A stretch of DNA of 64,000 bases from Anthostomella pinea (GCA_963556695.1 CAUWAG010000003.1:4402001-4466000), one strand, 5' to 3'. Shown: positions 11,273 to 22,692, numbered from the stretch's first letter. Numbers and translations: made by a program. Notes: generated from the sequence alone by a model not told the origin.

Positions 11273-14200
11273 GGGACGCGAGTATGCCGCTCTTGCACCG
11301 GCTACCACGGAGGATGATATGACTGGCAGTGCTGCTGCGTGAAGCCACTTTCTACGCGGTTTCTACCTAATCTTATAACGCCGGGCATCCTCTTCCGCTA
11401 GCCACACGATTGGGGAACGCTTGGGTTTGGAGAGGCGTTGAGCACAGGGACCTCGCACAAGGAGGAGCGCGTGGAAGTACCTCGCTTATGCTGGGATTAG
11501 AGGAGCGATTCGAGTCACCAGATACTTAGACGGACAAGTGATGGGGTTCCGCTTAGCATGGAAGTCTTGGTGTGTTATGAGTCATTGTTGGCCATGTTTG
11601 ATACCCGGTTAGATTTTCCTTCGGGCTTGGAATTCTGCACCTGCAGAGGCAGTATGCTTTTAGAGCGGGGGCGTCAGTGCCTGCATGGGGCCATATTGAG
11701 ATTGCCATGGCCCCTAAAGGATGGTCGGAAGATAGTGAGACTCGTGCTGGTTTGGTACGGGGTAATGAGGAGCATTCGCGATGCAGGGAAATGCATCACG
11801 TCTCACATCCCGCCAGGTTGACCTTTTCCCAGACCTGAGACCGTCTCATACAGGCGTTGAAGATAGAATTCGCTTCATTAGCAGCTCAAGAAATTGGGGC
11901 TGCCCAGTGCCTATACTGTCGGATTGCGACTGACTTTATGATATATAAACTCCCCTCGCTGCGTTTATGTCGACTTTTGCCATGAACAGCCTGTAGCCCT
12001 ACTGGTGCCTTCCAGTTGGTTGCCACCCTGCTTAATGTGAATCACAATTCAGTCGTATTGCCCATAGCCTCCTTGACGGTTCAGTCAAGGAAAACCACGA
12101 CAGTGGAAGAGGCTTATACAGGTTGCATCGTGTTCGACCATTCCCATGGTCCAAATGCACCAGGTCGCGCCAGTAGCTTCTGTGTTGTGCAAGTGAGGTA
12201 GTTGCATTACTTTAATAAGCTGTTATATGTGACTGTACCGCTACAGCTGCCGAATCTTTTATCATACAAGACATGGTCATCGAATATAAATACCTTAGGC
12301 GTTGTTGCTTGCTTACCGTAGTTATAAGAGGGAATTGCCCCTTGTCTTACCAACTTAGCCAATGAGCTGCAAGTCTGGAGAGGGTGCCTAGCGGACCATC
12401 ATTCAGCCACGCCGCTGTATCTAGATTCTACGTACTGCGCCACTCTAATGTACCTGCCAAGCAATTGGCCGTCTATTGTCAACATTCAACCCAACCCTAC
12501 CTCATTCAATCACCCATGCCATTGGCGATACGAGGTCTATATTACCTATGTACCGGCTGCTGAAGGTCCTTCGCCGATTGGCGCGTTGGGCCGACGGCCC
12601 CTTTCGCGTATGGCACGAGGAAACCATTGCAAGTGCCTGTAGAAGGCCGTACTGAGGACTCTCTAGTAAACCACTTGGCTTTTCCTGCGGGTCCGATCTA
12701 ATTGCCTGACATGTTGGTTTGAATATCTAACCCATTGATGCTCTGGGTAGTCAGGCCTCTACCCAGACCCTATAAACGCCATAGCAACAGTTACTCGCTA
12801 ACCCTAACCCTAAGCAACCAGTGTGTGTTTTTCGCACTATCGGACAGTAGATAGACCTTTACGATAGACAACAACGCTGTCACGTCCATACCGCTGTCAC
12901 CACGATTCGGATATTGCCCACGTCGGTGGTATATATACCTGATGCCCTCACGGCCATCACGGTTTGATGCTTGAAATCATGATCTGGGCGGATACTGTTA
13001 ACGTTATATTTATTCTAAAGGAACATGCTAACAGTTCTGCAATTATAGGTATAATAATATAAATAAGGAGCCGCTTGTCGGTGCTTATGGAGTAACCAAT
13101 CATCTACTACTCGCACCCACGCCGCAGGCAGGTCACAGCAATGGTAAGAAGAAATGGTCTACATATCTTACTATTGTGGTAGTTGGAGTTACTGCTCTTC
13201 CGCGTATGTAGTTCCATCACACTCGAACTAATATCAAGCACTGGCGGTTTCCCAGACCGACCGGCGGAGACGACGCTTCTTGTTTGAGTCTGGTGCCATG
13301 AGATAGAGTGTCGGCTCGTTCATCGAGGGATCGATGCCACGAACGGACAGTCCATGCTCTTCAGCTTAGACTGGGCCTTAAGGTGGCATGGATACGGGGT
13401 AGGGCTGGCCATCAATCACCTCCGGGATGAGGTTCATCATCGTTGAGATATACGATTGAAGACTGAGGGCACCACGGTTGCTAGCGGCTGTCGGATTGGG
13501 CTGCTGGTACTTCCTTTGAGGCAGGCCTAGGGGTTCTGTCCTGTTGTCTCAAGCCGTTAAGTCTTTCCATACTCATGATCATGGCAGCATACTGGAGATG
13601 ACGAAGATGCCGTGTGAGCCTTGGGGTCGAACACAACGCCGTGGGGAGTAGAATACTGCCATTGTTATGGGCTCTGATTCGGAACGCGATTGTGTTTGGA
13701 AACTAGACTTGTGCTTGGGTCAACCGCGACTGTTTGTCATGACCGTCTTCAACCTGGATCGGTAGGGTCCGGGGACACTGTGTGCTGAACTCTCCTGGAC
13801 GTCACTCGAAGAGGCTACAGACGGCTTGGCTGAATCCATATACCAAGATGATCTAAAGGTGGCTGACATACGACGGTTACAACCACCGCCAATTTACCGA
13901 AGGGAGGAAAAGTAGATCCAACTTGCTTTTGGCAACAGCATGACTCCTTGAGCCCAATAGCCCAAGAGCCCAGAGGTCTACTTAAAGTCTTCAGCAGGAG
14001 AGGCAAGATACTGGCAATACATTACGCATGAAGCAACCTCCACTAGGCCGCTCTGACAAGCTCGGTGAACTGTCCGAAAGTCTCGGATACATACGTCGAG
14101 ACCGCGAGGCGGTTACCGAGCCAGGAATAGGACCCTGATGTCGGTACCATTGCTTACAACAAAGAGCGACGAGGCGGGACAAGACTACAGGGAATATAAG

Positions 14201-14903
14201 TAGGATATAACACACTGCCAACAGTCCAGTACGCATACCTCGCGGCTCCAATGAAAAGTATATCACCATCCTTTACCATTTCTGATACTGGAGGCTGTGA
14301 GTAACGCGACCTCAAGGCTCCACGGCGTGGACAGCTGAGATCTTGCAGCCTTCGCCACGGGCCGACCAGCGGTTTGGTCAACGTGTAACGCGGATATGAC
14401 AGCAAAAATACCATCAATGTACCAATGGTCCAGCGTAGATCCAAGACAGCGTCATTTTCGGCCGTGAACACAGTCAGCGCACCCCGCATTCTCCCATGCC
14501 TACCGGAGATCCGCCCCCCTGCGGCATCATAACATGGCCGATCTGTGCATTGCCCCGGAGTATCCAGGCCGAGTAGGAAGCGTCTGGACTCCTAGTCCTT
14601 CACAGGCCTGCGACAGTTGCATACATGGGCTGTAAGGTTTAAAGACGTCAAGTCAGCCCTGCGGAGAATTCAAGTATCTCTCGTGCGCATTCTGATACCT
14701 AAACTGTAACTTCGACTTCTTCATCTTGGAATTGTGGGTATAAAGTTGCTGCCAGGCTCGCGCTCGCTTCTGCCAGAAGGTAATCGTACAATGCACCAAG
14801 TATGAGGAGTACCATGACAGCCCGACACCCCCTTTCAATAAACACGCAAATACGCCTTCTATACCCAATGGAAACATGAATCATGACATGTACGGCCCAT
14901 GTA
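11273..14903. other. Gene-poor intergenic stretch
   Basis: 3.6 kb with no supported gene on either strand. It holds the PHO80-like 3' UTR on the left, the short telomere-type repeat at 12799-12813, and on the right the 3' UTR of the minus-strand glycosyltransferase-like gene. Between 13250 and 13700 the minus strand shows short protein-like phrases (for example TPHGVVFDPK near 13640) broken in every frame. That may be a heavily decayed gene, but I could not identify it. Confidence 0.4.
12799..12813. repeat. Short interstitial telomeric repeat
   Basis: The plus strand reads TAACCCTAACCCTAA, i.e. two and a half copies of CCCTAA, the complement of the TTAGGG telomere repeat used by most Pezizomycotina. 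It is internal to the window and flanked by ordinary sequence. Confidence 0.6.
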
Positions 14904-16433
14904 CTAATCTTCCCAGTCCTTCTCCACGCGCCACTGGTCGTCAAGCTGTAAAGCCGTCTCCTCTACCAGGTTGCAATCGCGGTGACCCCATTTCTGGCGG
15001 AACACCTCGTGACCAGCCTCGGCTAGGATCCAGAACGACGAGGCGAACCCCTCCGCGTTGTAGTAGTAAGGCTCCCCCGTCCCGCCATGCTGACTGTTCT
15101 GCCAAGAGTTGCGCGCGTACTTGTCGCTCCGGTACTTGTACGTCCCCATGTCATCAGCCACCTTGACAAGCGAGCGGAAGTAATCGACCGCTTTGGTGAC
15201 CCCGACGCCGGCAACTTTGCTGCCCTTCTCGGACCGCTTCTCCGTTGGCTTGTCAGCCTGCTCTTTCTCCGGCTCATCATTCTGCTCGCTTCCCTGCGGC
15301 CGTTCCAGTTGCTCGAGCTCCTCTTCGGCGATAGGGTTCGGATCCACGAACTTTGGTACGATATTCGGATCGCGGTACAACGCCGACAGGTCCTCCATCA
15401 CGGTGGAAACGTCGTTGATGATGCCGACGCGGCGATGCCTCATGCTCCATCCGTCCATCTCCAGTCGGGCATTCATGTCACAGTCGCTCCCATAATACGG
15501 CATCAAGCTATCCCAACCGCCCACGGCATCCAGCGCTGCCCGGTTTACCAAAGTTAGATGGTCATATTGGAACCAGCGGAAGGCCCAGCGTTCCTCGCTT
15601 TCCACAGTCCTGTTCAGCTCGCGCAGACAGTTTTCGTATATAGTCCGGTAGCCCTTCTGGCCGGCAGCAGGCGGCCGCATCACGTCCAACTCATCCTGCC
15701 TGTCGTAGAAGAACCATTCCCTGTCACCGGGACGCTTCATGACATCGGCGCCATCCTCGAAGGAGAAGACCAGTACATCCTGGTGCGAATAGAAGTAGTA
15801 GGGCCAGCTGCGGGCGGTGGCGGTCGAAAGGAAGAAGTTCTGCATCTGCGAGAAGGTCAAGAGGACCGGAGTCGGTAAGACGTTGACGCCCAGCCTGCGG
15901 AGGGTGGTGTGATTTAGGTAGAAGGGATTTTGGAGGCTAAGCTTGTCGTCCGCATTCGAGTTCTGTACGCCCGTGTTCTCAACTACGTATATGGACTCAG
16001 GTGGCCACCCAGCCGTGATGTATCCGACGACGCACTGCAAGAGCATGGGCCATTGGCGTGTGAAGCCTATGAACAGGGGTGGTACGTAGGCCAGGCCGTA
16101 ATCCCGGTGGAGGCCGTCTCGTGGCACATTGTACGCTGGGATGGGCGGAGGCGCGGCGGTTGAGGAGGCGAGGAGGGGGAAGGGGTCGGTGACGGCTGGA
16201 ACGGCAAAGGTGGTGGTGGGCTTGTATTTTGGCGGTGCGTGGGTGTTCGTGGGGCGGTGGTGGTCGGCGTGCTGTGTCTTGGGGCCATTGATGGTGGTCA
16301 GGTTCTTGAGGAAGTCTCCGCTGCTCTCGGTGCTGCGGTACAGGGCTATGAGGACGAGGATGATGGCGAGGAAGCTGAGTGGGAGCAGGATGGTCCGCAG
16401 TCCCCTCGGGGCTCCGACGAGCGGGAGAGGCAT
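14904..16433 (-). CDS. Type II membrane glycosyltransferase-like protein (GT-A-like), uncharacterised
   Basis: A single-exon frame of 509 residues, ATG at 16433. A signal-anchor helix at about residues 13-33 (TILLPLSFLAIILVLIALY) is followed by a Pro/Thr-rich stem (50-100) and a lumenal domain: a Golgi type II topology. The domain has features of nucleotide-sugar transferases: PLFIGFTRQWPMLLQCVVGY at the start, an SIYVVENTG strand, an SHQDVLVFSFEDG segment with a DxD-like acidic pair, and GGWDSLMPYYGSDCDMNARLEMDGW, comparable to the acceptor-side motif of GT-A enzymes. An acidic/lysine-rich insertion (about 370-420) splits the C-terminal part. I recognise no named family; transferase activity is inferred from layout and motifs. 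Its upstream region carries the CTGCAGGT cluster. Confidence 0.72.
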   Translation of the reverse strand: MPLPLVGAPRGLRTILLPLSFLAIILVLIALYRSTESSGDFLKNLTTINGPKTQHADHHRPTNTHAPPKYKPTTTFAVPAVTDPFPLLASSTAAPPPIPAYNVPRDGLHRDYGLAYVPPLFIGFTRQWPMLLQCVVGYITAGWPPESIYVVENTGVQNSNADDKLSLQNPFYLNHTTLRRLGVNVLPTPVLLTFSQMQNFFLSTATARSWPYYFYSHQDVLVFSFEDGADVMKRPGDREWFFYDRQDELDVMRPPAAGQKGYRTIYENCLRELNRTVESEERWAFRWFQYDHLTLVNRAALDAVGGWDSLMPYYGSDCDMNARLEMDGWSMRHRRVGIINDVSTVMEDLSALYRDPNIVPKFVDPNPIAEEELEQLERPQGSEQNDEPEKEQADKPTEKRSEKGSKVAGVGVTKAVDYFRSLVKVADDMGTYKYRSDKYARNSWQNSQHGGTGEPYYYNAEGFASSFWILAEAGHEVFRQKWGHRDCNLVEETALQLDDQWRVEKDWED

Positions 16434-16712
16434 TGAATCGGTTCTGTTGCTGCTCGGTCACGGCGGTGGTGGCAGTTGAAAGGGTTCAAGAGTGGGAGAC
16501 TGAGGGTTCATGTCCTCGGTGACATGGCCACGCTCGCGTTCACGTTGGAGGGGGTGGCAGCGGTGGCAACGGTGGGAGGAGGTGGAAGACGACGATGGCA
16601 ATGGGTTGGTGAAACCCATTACGACCTGCTAGGATGGTTTAAGGTGATTGTCGGCGTGGGTGAAAATAAGATTTACTGGAGCTCCGGTAGGGTACGTAAT
16701 AAGGGGTAGTCA

Positions 16713-16931
16713 CTGCAGGTAGAGTCTGGACCTACAAGAACGCTCGGGCTCCGGCTGTGAGCCTACCGATGAAGCTGGTCCGTTCCAGTGGCAGCCCTGG
16801 GCGTCGGGTCTCGGCAGAGGCCTGTCAAATCCACTCAATGGTTCATGGATCCCTAAAATGTGACGGCCCTGTGCAGGTGGGGACGGGATCCACTGCAGGT
16901 GCTGAGCCGCCACCTGCAGCCCGCTGCAGGT
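16713..16931. promoter_or_regulatory. Cluster of CTGCAGGT octamers upstream of the glycosyltransferase-like gene
   Basis: CTGCAGGT occurs at 16713-16720, 16893-16900 and 16924-16931, and its reverse complement ACCTGCAG at 16912-16919. A near match (TGCAGGT) lies around 16872. The last two form a perfect inverted pair with a CCCG spacer. The cluster is 280-500 nt upstream of the ATG at 16433 (minus). Binding-site function is inference. Confidence 0.4.
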
Positions 16932-17563
16932 ACCTGACCTTACCTACCTAGGTAGCGTCCCGCACCGCCGTCGCAACCCCTGACAACCCCTGATTTCTGT
17001 TCACCAATCAACGGCCGCATGCTCGACTATTGCTTTCATGTCTTGGACGTCGAAGTCCATGTCGGCCAGCAGCACCGTACAGAGTTCATGATACACGATA
17101 CGTCATCTGGTCATGCCTGTGCCTAAGCAGAGGGCCCTTCACGGGATTAAGCCTCAATCTCACTTCCCGGGCCCCAACCTCATCCAGACACGCAGAGGTC
17201 AATGCCAGACACAATGTGACGTGTCCGAGTGACCACTGAAGTACGAGGCGGATCATTCCATACCCGTTCTACCATACTCTAGAGCTGTGGTTCCGTGGGC
17301 AACTGGGTTGGGTCTACTATGTATGACCTACCGGTACCATTAGTCAAGTGCTGGAGCGGACCTTACAACATATCGAACCATGTTAACGAAATTCCAAAGA
17401 GTTCGGTCCCTTTTCATGGGCGATGAATCAACGACAGCATGACCTTCGGCACCAGATGGCCGCGAAGAGGCTCAGCAACACTGGTAACCCACGTTCAAGC
17501 TCACAACAGCGAGTCGATACGATTGACCCATACGATGAGGTCGGAGAATGACGGAGAGATGAA
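16932..17563. other. Intergenic, nothing recognised
   Basis: Between the octamer cluster and the 3' end of the frameshifted unknown gene. I see no coding pattern or RNA gene. Confidence 0.4.
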
Positions 17564-18150
17564 TCACCACTGGAGGGTTTCCCATTCCAAGCTCTGAGGC
17601 GCCCGTATCGGCTCGCGGATCTCTTGATCTCCCGGCTGCCGTCCAAGCCACCGTTTTATTCGACTACAGACATGTTGTCAGTTCCGGCCAGCAAGAAAAG
17701 TTAGGGCAGGGGGAGACTTACGCCTCGTCCCGCATGAGTTCCTGCAAGTCCCGGGCCAAATCGCTGACCCGTTGCAGCTCGGAACCTCATCCCAATGGTC
17801 CGCCTCGGCCGCGTAGGCCTGTGCCTCGAAGTAGCGGAATGCGGCGACCGCGGCCAACGCCTTGCCGGCAGCGTAAACGTAGTCCAGACATTTCTTCGCC
17901 ACAGCCATCCGTCCTGCTGAAGTGCTGTAGTTGTATGACAGTCCCGGGTTGACGGTGAGCCGCCAGGTCTGGATTGCGCGGGTCGCCTCTAGGGTTCTCT
18001 TGTCGCAGTAGTCGAGGCATTTCTCTTGGCTGTCTGTCATATAGTGTTAGTACGTGAGTGCTGGATGTGGTAACTGGGGGTGGACGTACCGATGGATGCT
18101 GGTAATCCAAGATGCTCGACGAAAGGAGTGAAGAGATTGGGGACAGACAT
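17564..18150 (-). pseudogene. Unknown three-exon gene with one frameshift
   Basis: Minus strand, exons 18150-18090, 18033-17722 and 17663-17564. Intron 1 (56 nt) has donor GTACGT, branch TACTAAC and acceptor ACAG; intron 2 (58 nt) has donor GTAAGT and acceptor GTAG. The ATG at 18150 starts MSVPNLFTPFVEHLGLPAS. Exon 2 encodes a Cys-containing helical stretch (QEKCLDYCDKRTLEATRA, KKCLDYVYAAGKALAAVAAF), then near 17788 the frame must shift by one base to continue as ELQRVSDLARDLQELMRDEA, which splices in phase to RIKRWLGRQPGDQEIREP and a TGA. Both introns and the protein-like character on each side of the shift argue for one real gene of about 157 residues with a single-base deletion (or an assembly error). 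I recognise no family. It begins almost on top of the end of the GH128 relic. Confidence 0.55.
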
Positions 18151-18159
18151 CTTGAGACG

Positions 18160-18862
18160 TTGGCCAGGGTATCAAACATAGCCAATCCATCGCCAGTCCA
18201 GGTATTGGCTTCCTCGGGGCGAAAGACGCCGAACCAGGCGTACCTGGCTATGTAGCCTAGCGGGTCGAAGTACGGCAGGGTCTGCGACATGACAGCCAGC
18301 GCTGTCTCGCGACTCGCCTGCGCGATGCCAAACTCCTTGACCTATATCTTCAGGTCTCGGTTTGCTGGTCCGGCCCCTTCGTCGACCGTAATGCGGTACC
18401 AACTAGCCAGCTGCCCAACGCACCAAGACAGGCCGACGAAGTCGCCATAGTAATGGGCGACGACAAAGTCGGCCGGGCACCCGGCGGCTGGGTCGATGGC
18501 CCAGCACGAGGCGTTGAAGGAGTCGAGCCAAGCCAGGCCGCGCTCCGAGCCCGTGACGCTAGGATGCGAGATCTCCCAGCGGCTGCGCAGGGGCACGATC
18601 TTGTCGATGTAGACCTGGGCGGCCGCGGCCGGGTCGATGCCCGAGCCGCCCGAATCTTTGGTCCCGTCCGGTTCATTGAAAGTGAAGAGGTGCTTGGAGG
18701 AGTCCGGGAGTTGCTCCAGCAGATGGATGTCGCTGACGTTCTCGAGCGCGTGGATGGTGGGCACGAACTCGACGTCGGAGTTGTAGCTCTGGTTCAGGAC
18801 TTGTAATGACGCTTCCATTAGGGACCAGGTATAATACACTGACCCTCCAAAAGTCTCCGAGC
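18160..18862 (-). pseudogene. GH128-like glucanase (Asl1/glyco_hydro_cc domain), broken
   Basis: The minus-strand frame from about 18862 encodes most of a GH128-type TIM barrel: FGGSVYYTWSLMEASL, FVPTIHALENVSD, the catalytic-Glu strand LFTFNEPD, DFVVAHYYGDF, and the second catalytic Glu in VKEFGIAQ, ending YIARYAWFGVF. TAG at 18344-18342 interrupts it two residues before VKEFG; the affected codon fits Trp TGG to TAG. At the 5' side a plausible acceptor (CTGACACTAG) precedes the first barrel residues. The exon that should carry the start and signal peptide is missing, replaced by an AT-rich patch. Family members cleave beta-1,3-glucans and act at the cell wall. Not functional as it stands unless the stop is a sequence error. 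Confidence 0.75.
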
Positions 18863-18869
18863 ATCTACC

Positions 18870-19120
18870 ACGCTAGTGTCAGAACGCGTTTACGCGCTCG
18901 CGACCTCTTTTTTATTTTTTATTTTTTATTTTTCTTACTCAATATTAAAACGATAGATTTATAAATAATCGGTACTCTTTTAACTGTAAATCGCGGGTTG
19001 AGCCAGGAATTTACTTTTGAAGTTCGTATAACGATTATAATTATAAAAGCAGCAAGCGTGAAACGCGACAATATTGCGAGCGCGTTTTATTTAAATCGGT
19101 GTTAAACCGTAACCGATATT
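18870..19120. repeat. AT-rich patch with terminal inverted arms
   Basis: Poly-T/A-rich sequence (runs of TTTTTTATTTTTT near 18908-18935) lies between the truncated GH128 relic and the start of the copia element. ACGCGCTCGC at 18892-18901 is matched by GCGAGCGCGT at 19076-19085, a 10-bp inverted pair about 175 nt apart. It could be a small non-autonomous element or RIP-altered debris; no coding potential. Confidence 0.45.
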
Positions 19121-19332
19121 TGTGACGGCCTGCACGGACCTTCCCACATGACAAGCCGATACTTCCCAATAAGGGAAGGATCTGAACAGAGAATCCCCTT
19201 AAAGGGGCAACCTCCCGCTGTACCTATCTCTCTCTCTCTTCCTTTCCTCTCTAGTCTTGATATTCTCGTCAATAGAGTAATAGCTGCTTGTTGCCGGCTA
19301 TGTCCCAGCTCCTCAGTACGCTCGCCGTGACA
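19121..19332 (+). repeat. Putative 5' LTR of copia element 1
   Basis: Begins TGTGACGGCC and ends GCCGTGACA, near-inverted LTR-like termini, and lies just upstream of a gag start (ATG 19596). It contains short hairpins (CTTCCC/GGGAAG; CCCCTTAAAGGGG). No partner LTR is present in the window because the element is truncated on the right, so the exact end is uncertain. Confidence 0.45.
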
Positions 19333-20953
19333 ATCAGCAACATCATGACTTTGACCCATACTCGAGTATTATGATTGATTGGTCAAGCCTGTTCCAACAC
19401 TGATCAGTGTTGTCTCCAAGGCAACACAGATGAGCAAGGAAAAGAAGAGATCTTATTGTATTAACGTTCCTCCTTGAGGCTACTCGGGATACAACCAAAG
19501 ATCTGGATCTTCTGACGCAAACGTTCTTTCGTGAAACGACTCGAGGCAGTAGATTACGCTGCAATCACAGCAATACCACTTACGCGCGGCAGTCTATGAC
19601 TACCGACAGAACCACCTCCCTACAATCCGCAAACAATGCGCAGATTCCTCGCGCGCGCCTTTTGCAGTTTTCAATTCATCACGCGCACTACGCCTAATTT
19701 CAGCAAGATATCTAAAGACAGAACACAAGACCCGGCTCAAAATCTGAGAGATCGAGGCCTACCAGCCACCCTCATCAATTCAGTCAACCTTGAATGCATC
19801 AGCATAGGCGAACCAGCCGACCTCCAAGGAGGAGAACCCATACATATGAATTCGTACGCTTGTTGTGTATCGACCGCTATAATGGATTCCTGAAGCCTGA
19901 CTCACAGATTATCTACAAGTTCTTCCAGAACAATTTCAAAAACTGGTCTAAAGAAGATTTGAGAAGATTGACTGGAATATCCGCAGTACCTTCCAAAGAT
20001 GCATCACATCCAAAGGCATCTACCTCAGCAAAGCAAACAGCTCCACCCCAGACGCTCTAGCCCGTCTAACCATTGCTGAAGACCTCCCAATGTGGGATAG
20101 ACATTCTTTTGTCACAGCAAAAGCGTTATTTCCACACCCAAATATCTGGAACATTGTGGATATTATCCTGGCTGAACAAGAAAAGGATAACAGCACTGCT
20201 GATATATGTAATGACGGAATGACCCCTCAAAACACCAGCAAAGATAGAGCTCTCAAGACCGATACTCCCAGCCATGAGACCCCAGATTCCGAGAACCCAG
20301 AACAGCGATTAAGGAATGAGCAGATCAAACAGCAACAGAATAAAGATACAATTGTGCCAAGTATTGAAAACCCTTTCATAAGAACACAAGATTCGCAATC
20401 TGGATTATGGCCTGGACAGACCCCAATGGCATATGCAACAGACAACTTCGTGCCCAATCCTCGGCACATTGGTATCACACCAGACCCTGGCTTTGAAATA
20501 TACCAGCAGCACAACCAATGGCTACAAAATCAACCACCCAATCCATATACCCAGATTCCTCCTATCCCAGTGGCGAATGAGGACCTAGCTCCTATGACAA
20601 TCGCAATATTTGCCAAGATCTGGAAAGAGGAGAACTGCTACTCAGGACGACCCTATGATATTCTGGACGACAAGATACATTACTTTCTAAACACATGTTC
20701 TACTATTGGCATCAAGCCTGGCCAGTTCTATGCAGCATTCCCCCAAGTCCTCACTGGCATATCTCAAGAATACTTCATGCACCATATCAGCCGTCACTCA
20801 ATGTTCTCAGACATGTACAACCGTCTTAAGGCACATTTTGACATGGGCCAGCAAGACCCAATATCACCGTGCTTGGTCAGCAATCACCTATCCCAATATA
20901 AAGGCACGACCTGAGAACGCTGGCAAGACTAGCATAGAGATCTTTAAGACACC

Positions 20954-20968
20954 TTTTAACAAATTGCA
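20954..20968. repeat. Target-site duplication of the LINE, left copy
   Basis: TTTTAACAAATTGCA, identical to 26573-26587. The two copies bracket the LINE and re-join the copia-1 gag frame. Confidence 0.9.
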
Positions 20969-21114
20969 CGCATCGACCACACTCTTACCAAAACAACTAT
21001 TTTTCTTGGCGCCCCGCTGTTAGGGCGCAACCTCTATATCTGCACTAAAACAGGCATTTATTTCAGTACCTGACTATCCTTGCCAAGGCGCAGAAAATTT
21101 TTCTCACAAGCTGG

Positions 21115-22692
21115 ATGGCACCCCTTCACGATAGGCCCCTAGATACGCCAGTGGCCGTCCCAAAGACGACTACTGGCGGCGTGCTCAAATCCCCGGTCCC
21201 TAAAAGAACATATGGCCCGGCAACCCCAAGCAAGCTCCGCCAGGCACTGCTCGACGACATCAACAGCAGCCCGTCACAGGTCTCTGAGGCTGACTTCACC
21301 ATTGTTTCCCCTCTGAAAAGAAAACCCCGAAATATTAATACTAGCAGCATCATTGATATGGAAGTACCTCAATCAAACGAAATCTCTACAGACCAAGCCA
21401 TTGGAGGCGATACAGGGAACAAGGTCTCTTCCTTAAAGTGCCAGGACCAAGTAGCCAAAATACTGGCTAAAGACAAGCATCTCTATGAAGCCAGGATGAC
21501 AATGTTTCAAGAGTGTGCTGCAGCAGTCAATAAGACACTGGAAAAAGCTGGAACCGAACTATACTCTCATGCCAAGGAGTTCAGCGCTTTCTTCTCCAAA
21601 TGCCTGAACGAGTGGCTGGAAACCCGAGATCTGCCTAAAAGAAAGACCACTCCTGGCGGGATAGGGATAGGGAAGCCCACCATGACCTTCGCCCAAGCTG
21701 TCTCTTCTGGCCAACGACAGCATCCATAGACAGTCAACACTACCATGAAGAAAACACAGCCTGGCGCCCTTATCACTACCAATCAACTGAAGAAGAAACA
21801 GGATGATCTCCGGGTCTTTGTCCGCATGGATAATAGCCACTTAGAGCCTTATGGAATCAAGTCTACACTGAACAGAAGACTTAAGCTCCACCCTCAGGAG
21901 CTTAGAGAAGTGACACGGTGTCCTTCTGGTTTTACCTTACACCCAAGGGACAAGCCAACTCAGGCTAAGCTTCTGGCTTTCCAAGAAGAAATTGCCGACA
22001 TTCTTAAGGCACAAAAGATTGAGACCCACACAGTCTAGCATCATTACAAGGTCAATGGATGCCCAAGAAAGGTCATCAGTGCAGAAGGGTTCACAATCGA
22101 TATTACCGACACTGTTGTTGCCGATGAAGTTGAAGCCCAAACAGGCGACAGACCTCTGAGGTGCATACTCTCAAAGAACACGATTGATTCTGATCCAGAA
22201 ACTACATGGATAATCTCTCTGCCCAGTGCAGCAAGGAAACCATTCACGCTTTTTGCCCACTCAATGACCTCAAGGCATATTCAACACACCCCCAAGGTTC
22301 ACCAGTGTGCAAGCTGCTTCAGATACCATGGTAGGAATTACCGATGCGAAAAGCAAGTATGTGCACACTGCGCCAACACAGTACACCAGGGAGAGTGCGA
22401 AAAACCAATCCCAAAGTGTGTCAACTGCAAAGGACCTCATGCTGCCAACTTCGACAAATGCCCTGCCCGCCCCAAGGTTGTGAAAGGTACCATCCATAAG
22501 CACACATGGGAGCAAATCCAGGAAATAAGGCTAGCCGGAGAAAGAGCCAGATCCAAGGCCTTCAACGAAGCAGGCAGAAACCAAGCTGGGTCAACACCTA
22601 GCAACAATAACAAAGACACCACAATGCAAATCGACACAATAGATACAACTCATCCCAGAGATGCCGATACCATTGTTGTCAGTCAATATTAG
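21115..22692 (+). pseudogene. LINE ORF1 (nucleic-acid-binding protein), two internal stops
   Basis: A single frame from ATG 21115 to TAG 22690-22692, interrupted by TAG at 21727-21729 and 22036-22038. The N-terminal half is basic and Pro/Ser-rich, with a predicted helical stretch (DKHLYEARMTMFQECAAAV). The C-terminal half has an RRM-like segment followed by closely spaced Cys/His knuckles (CASCFRYHGRNYRC, CAHCANTVHQGEC, CVNCKGPHAANFDKC). Such ORF1 proteins coat the element RNA. Both internal stops fit CAG to TAG. Confidence 0.82.

Noticed and set aside
13250..13700. Possible decayed enzyme on the minus strand
   Set aside because: Only short phrases in different frames; too weak to name a family.
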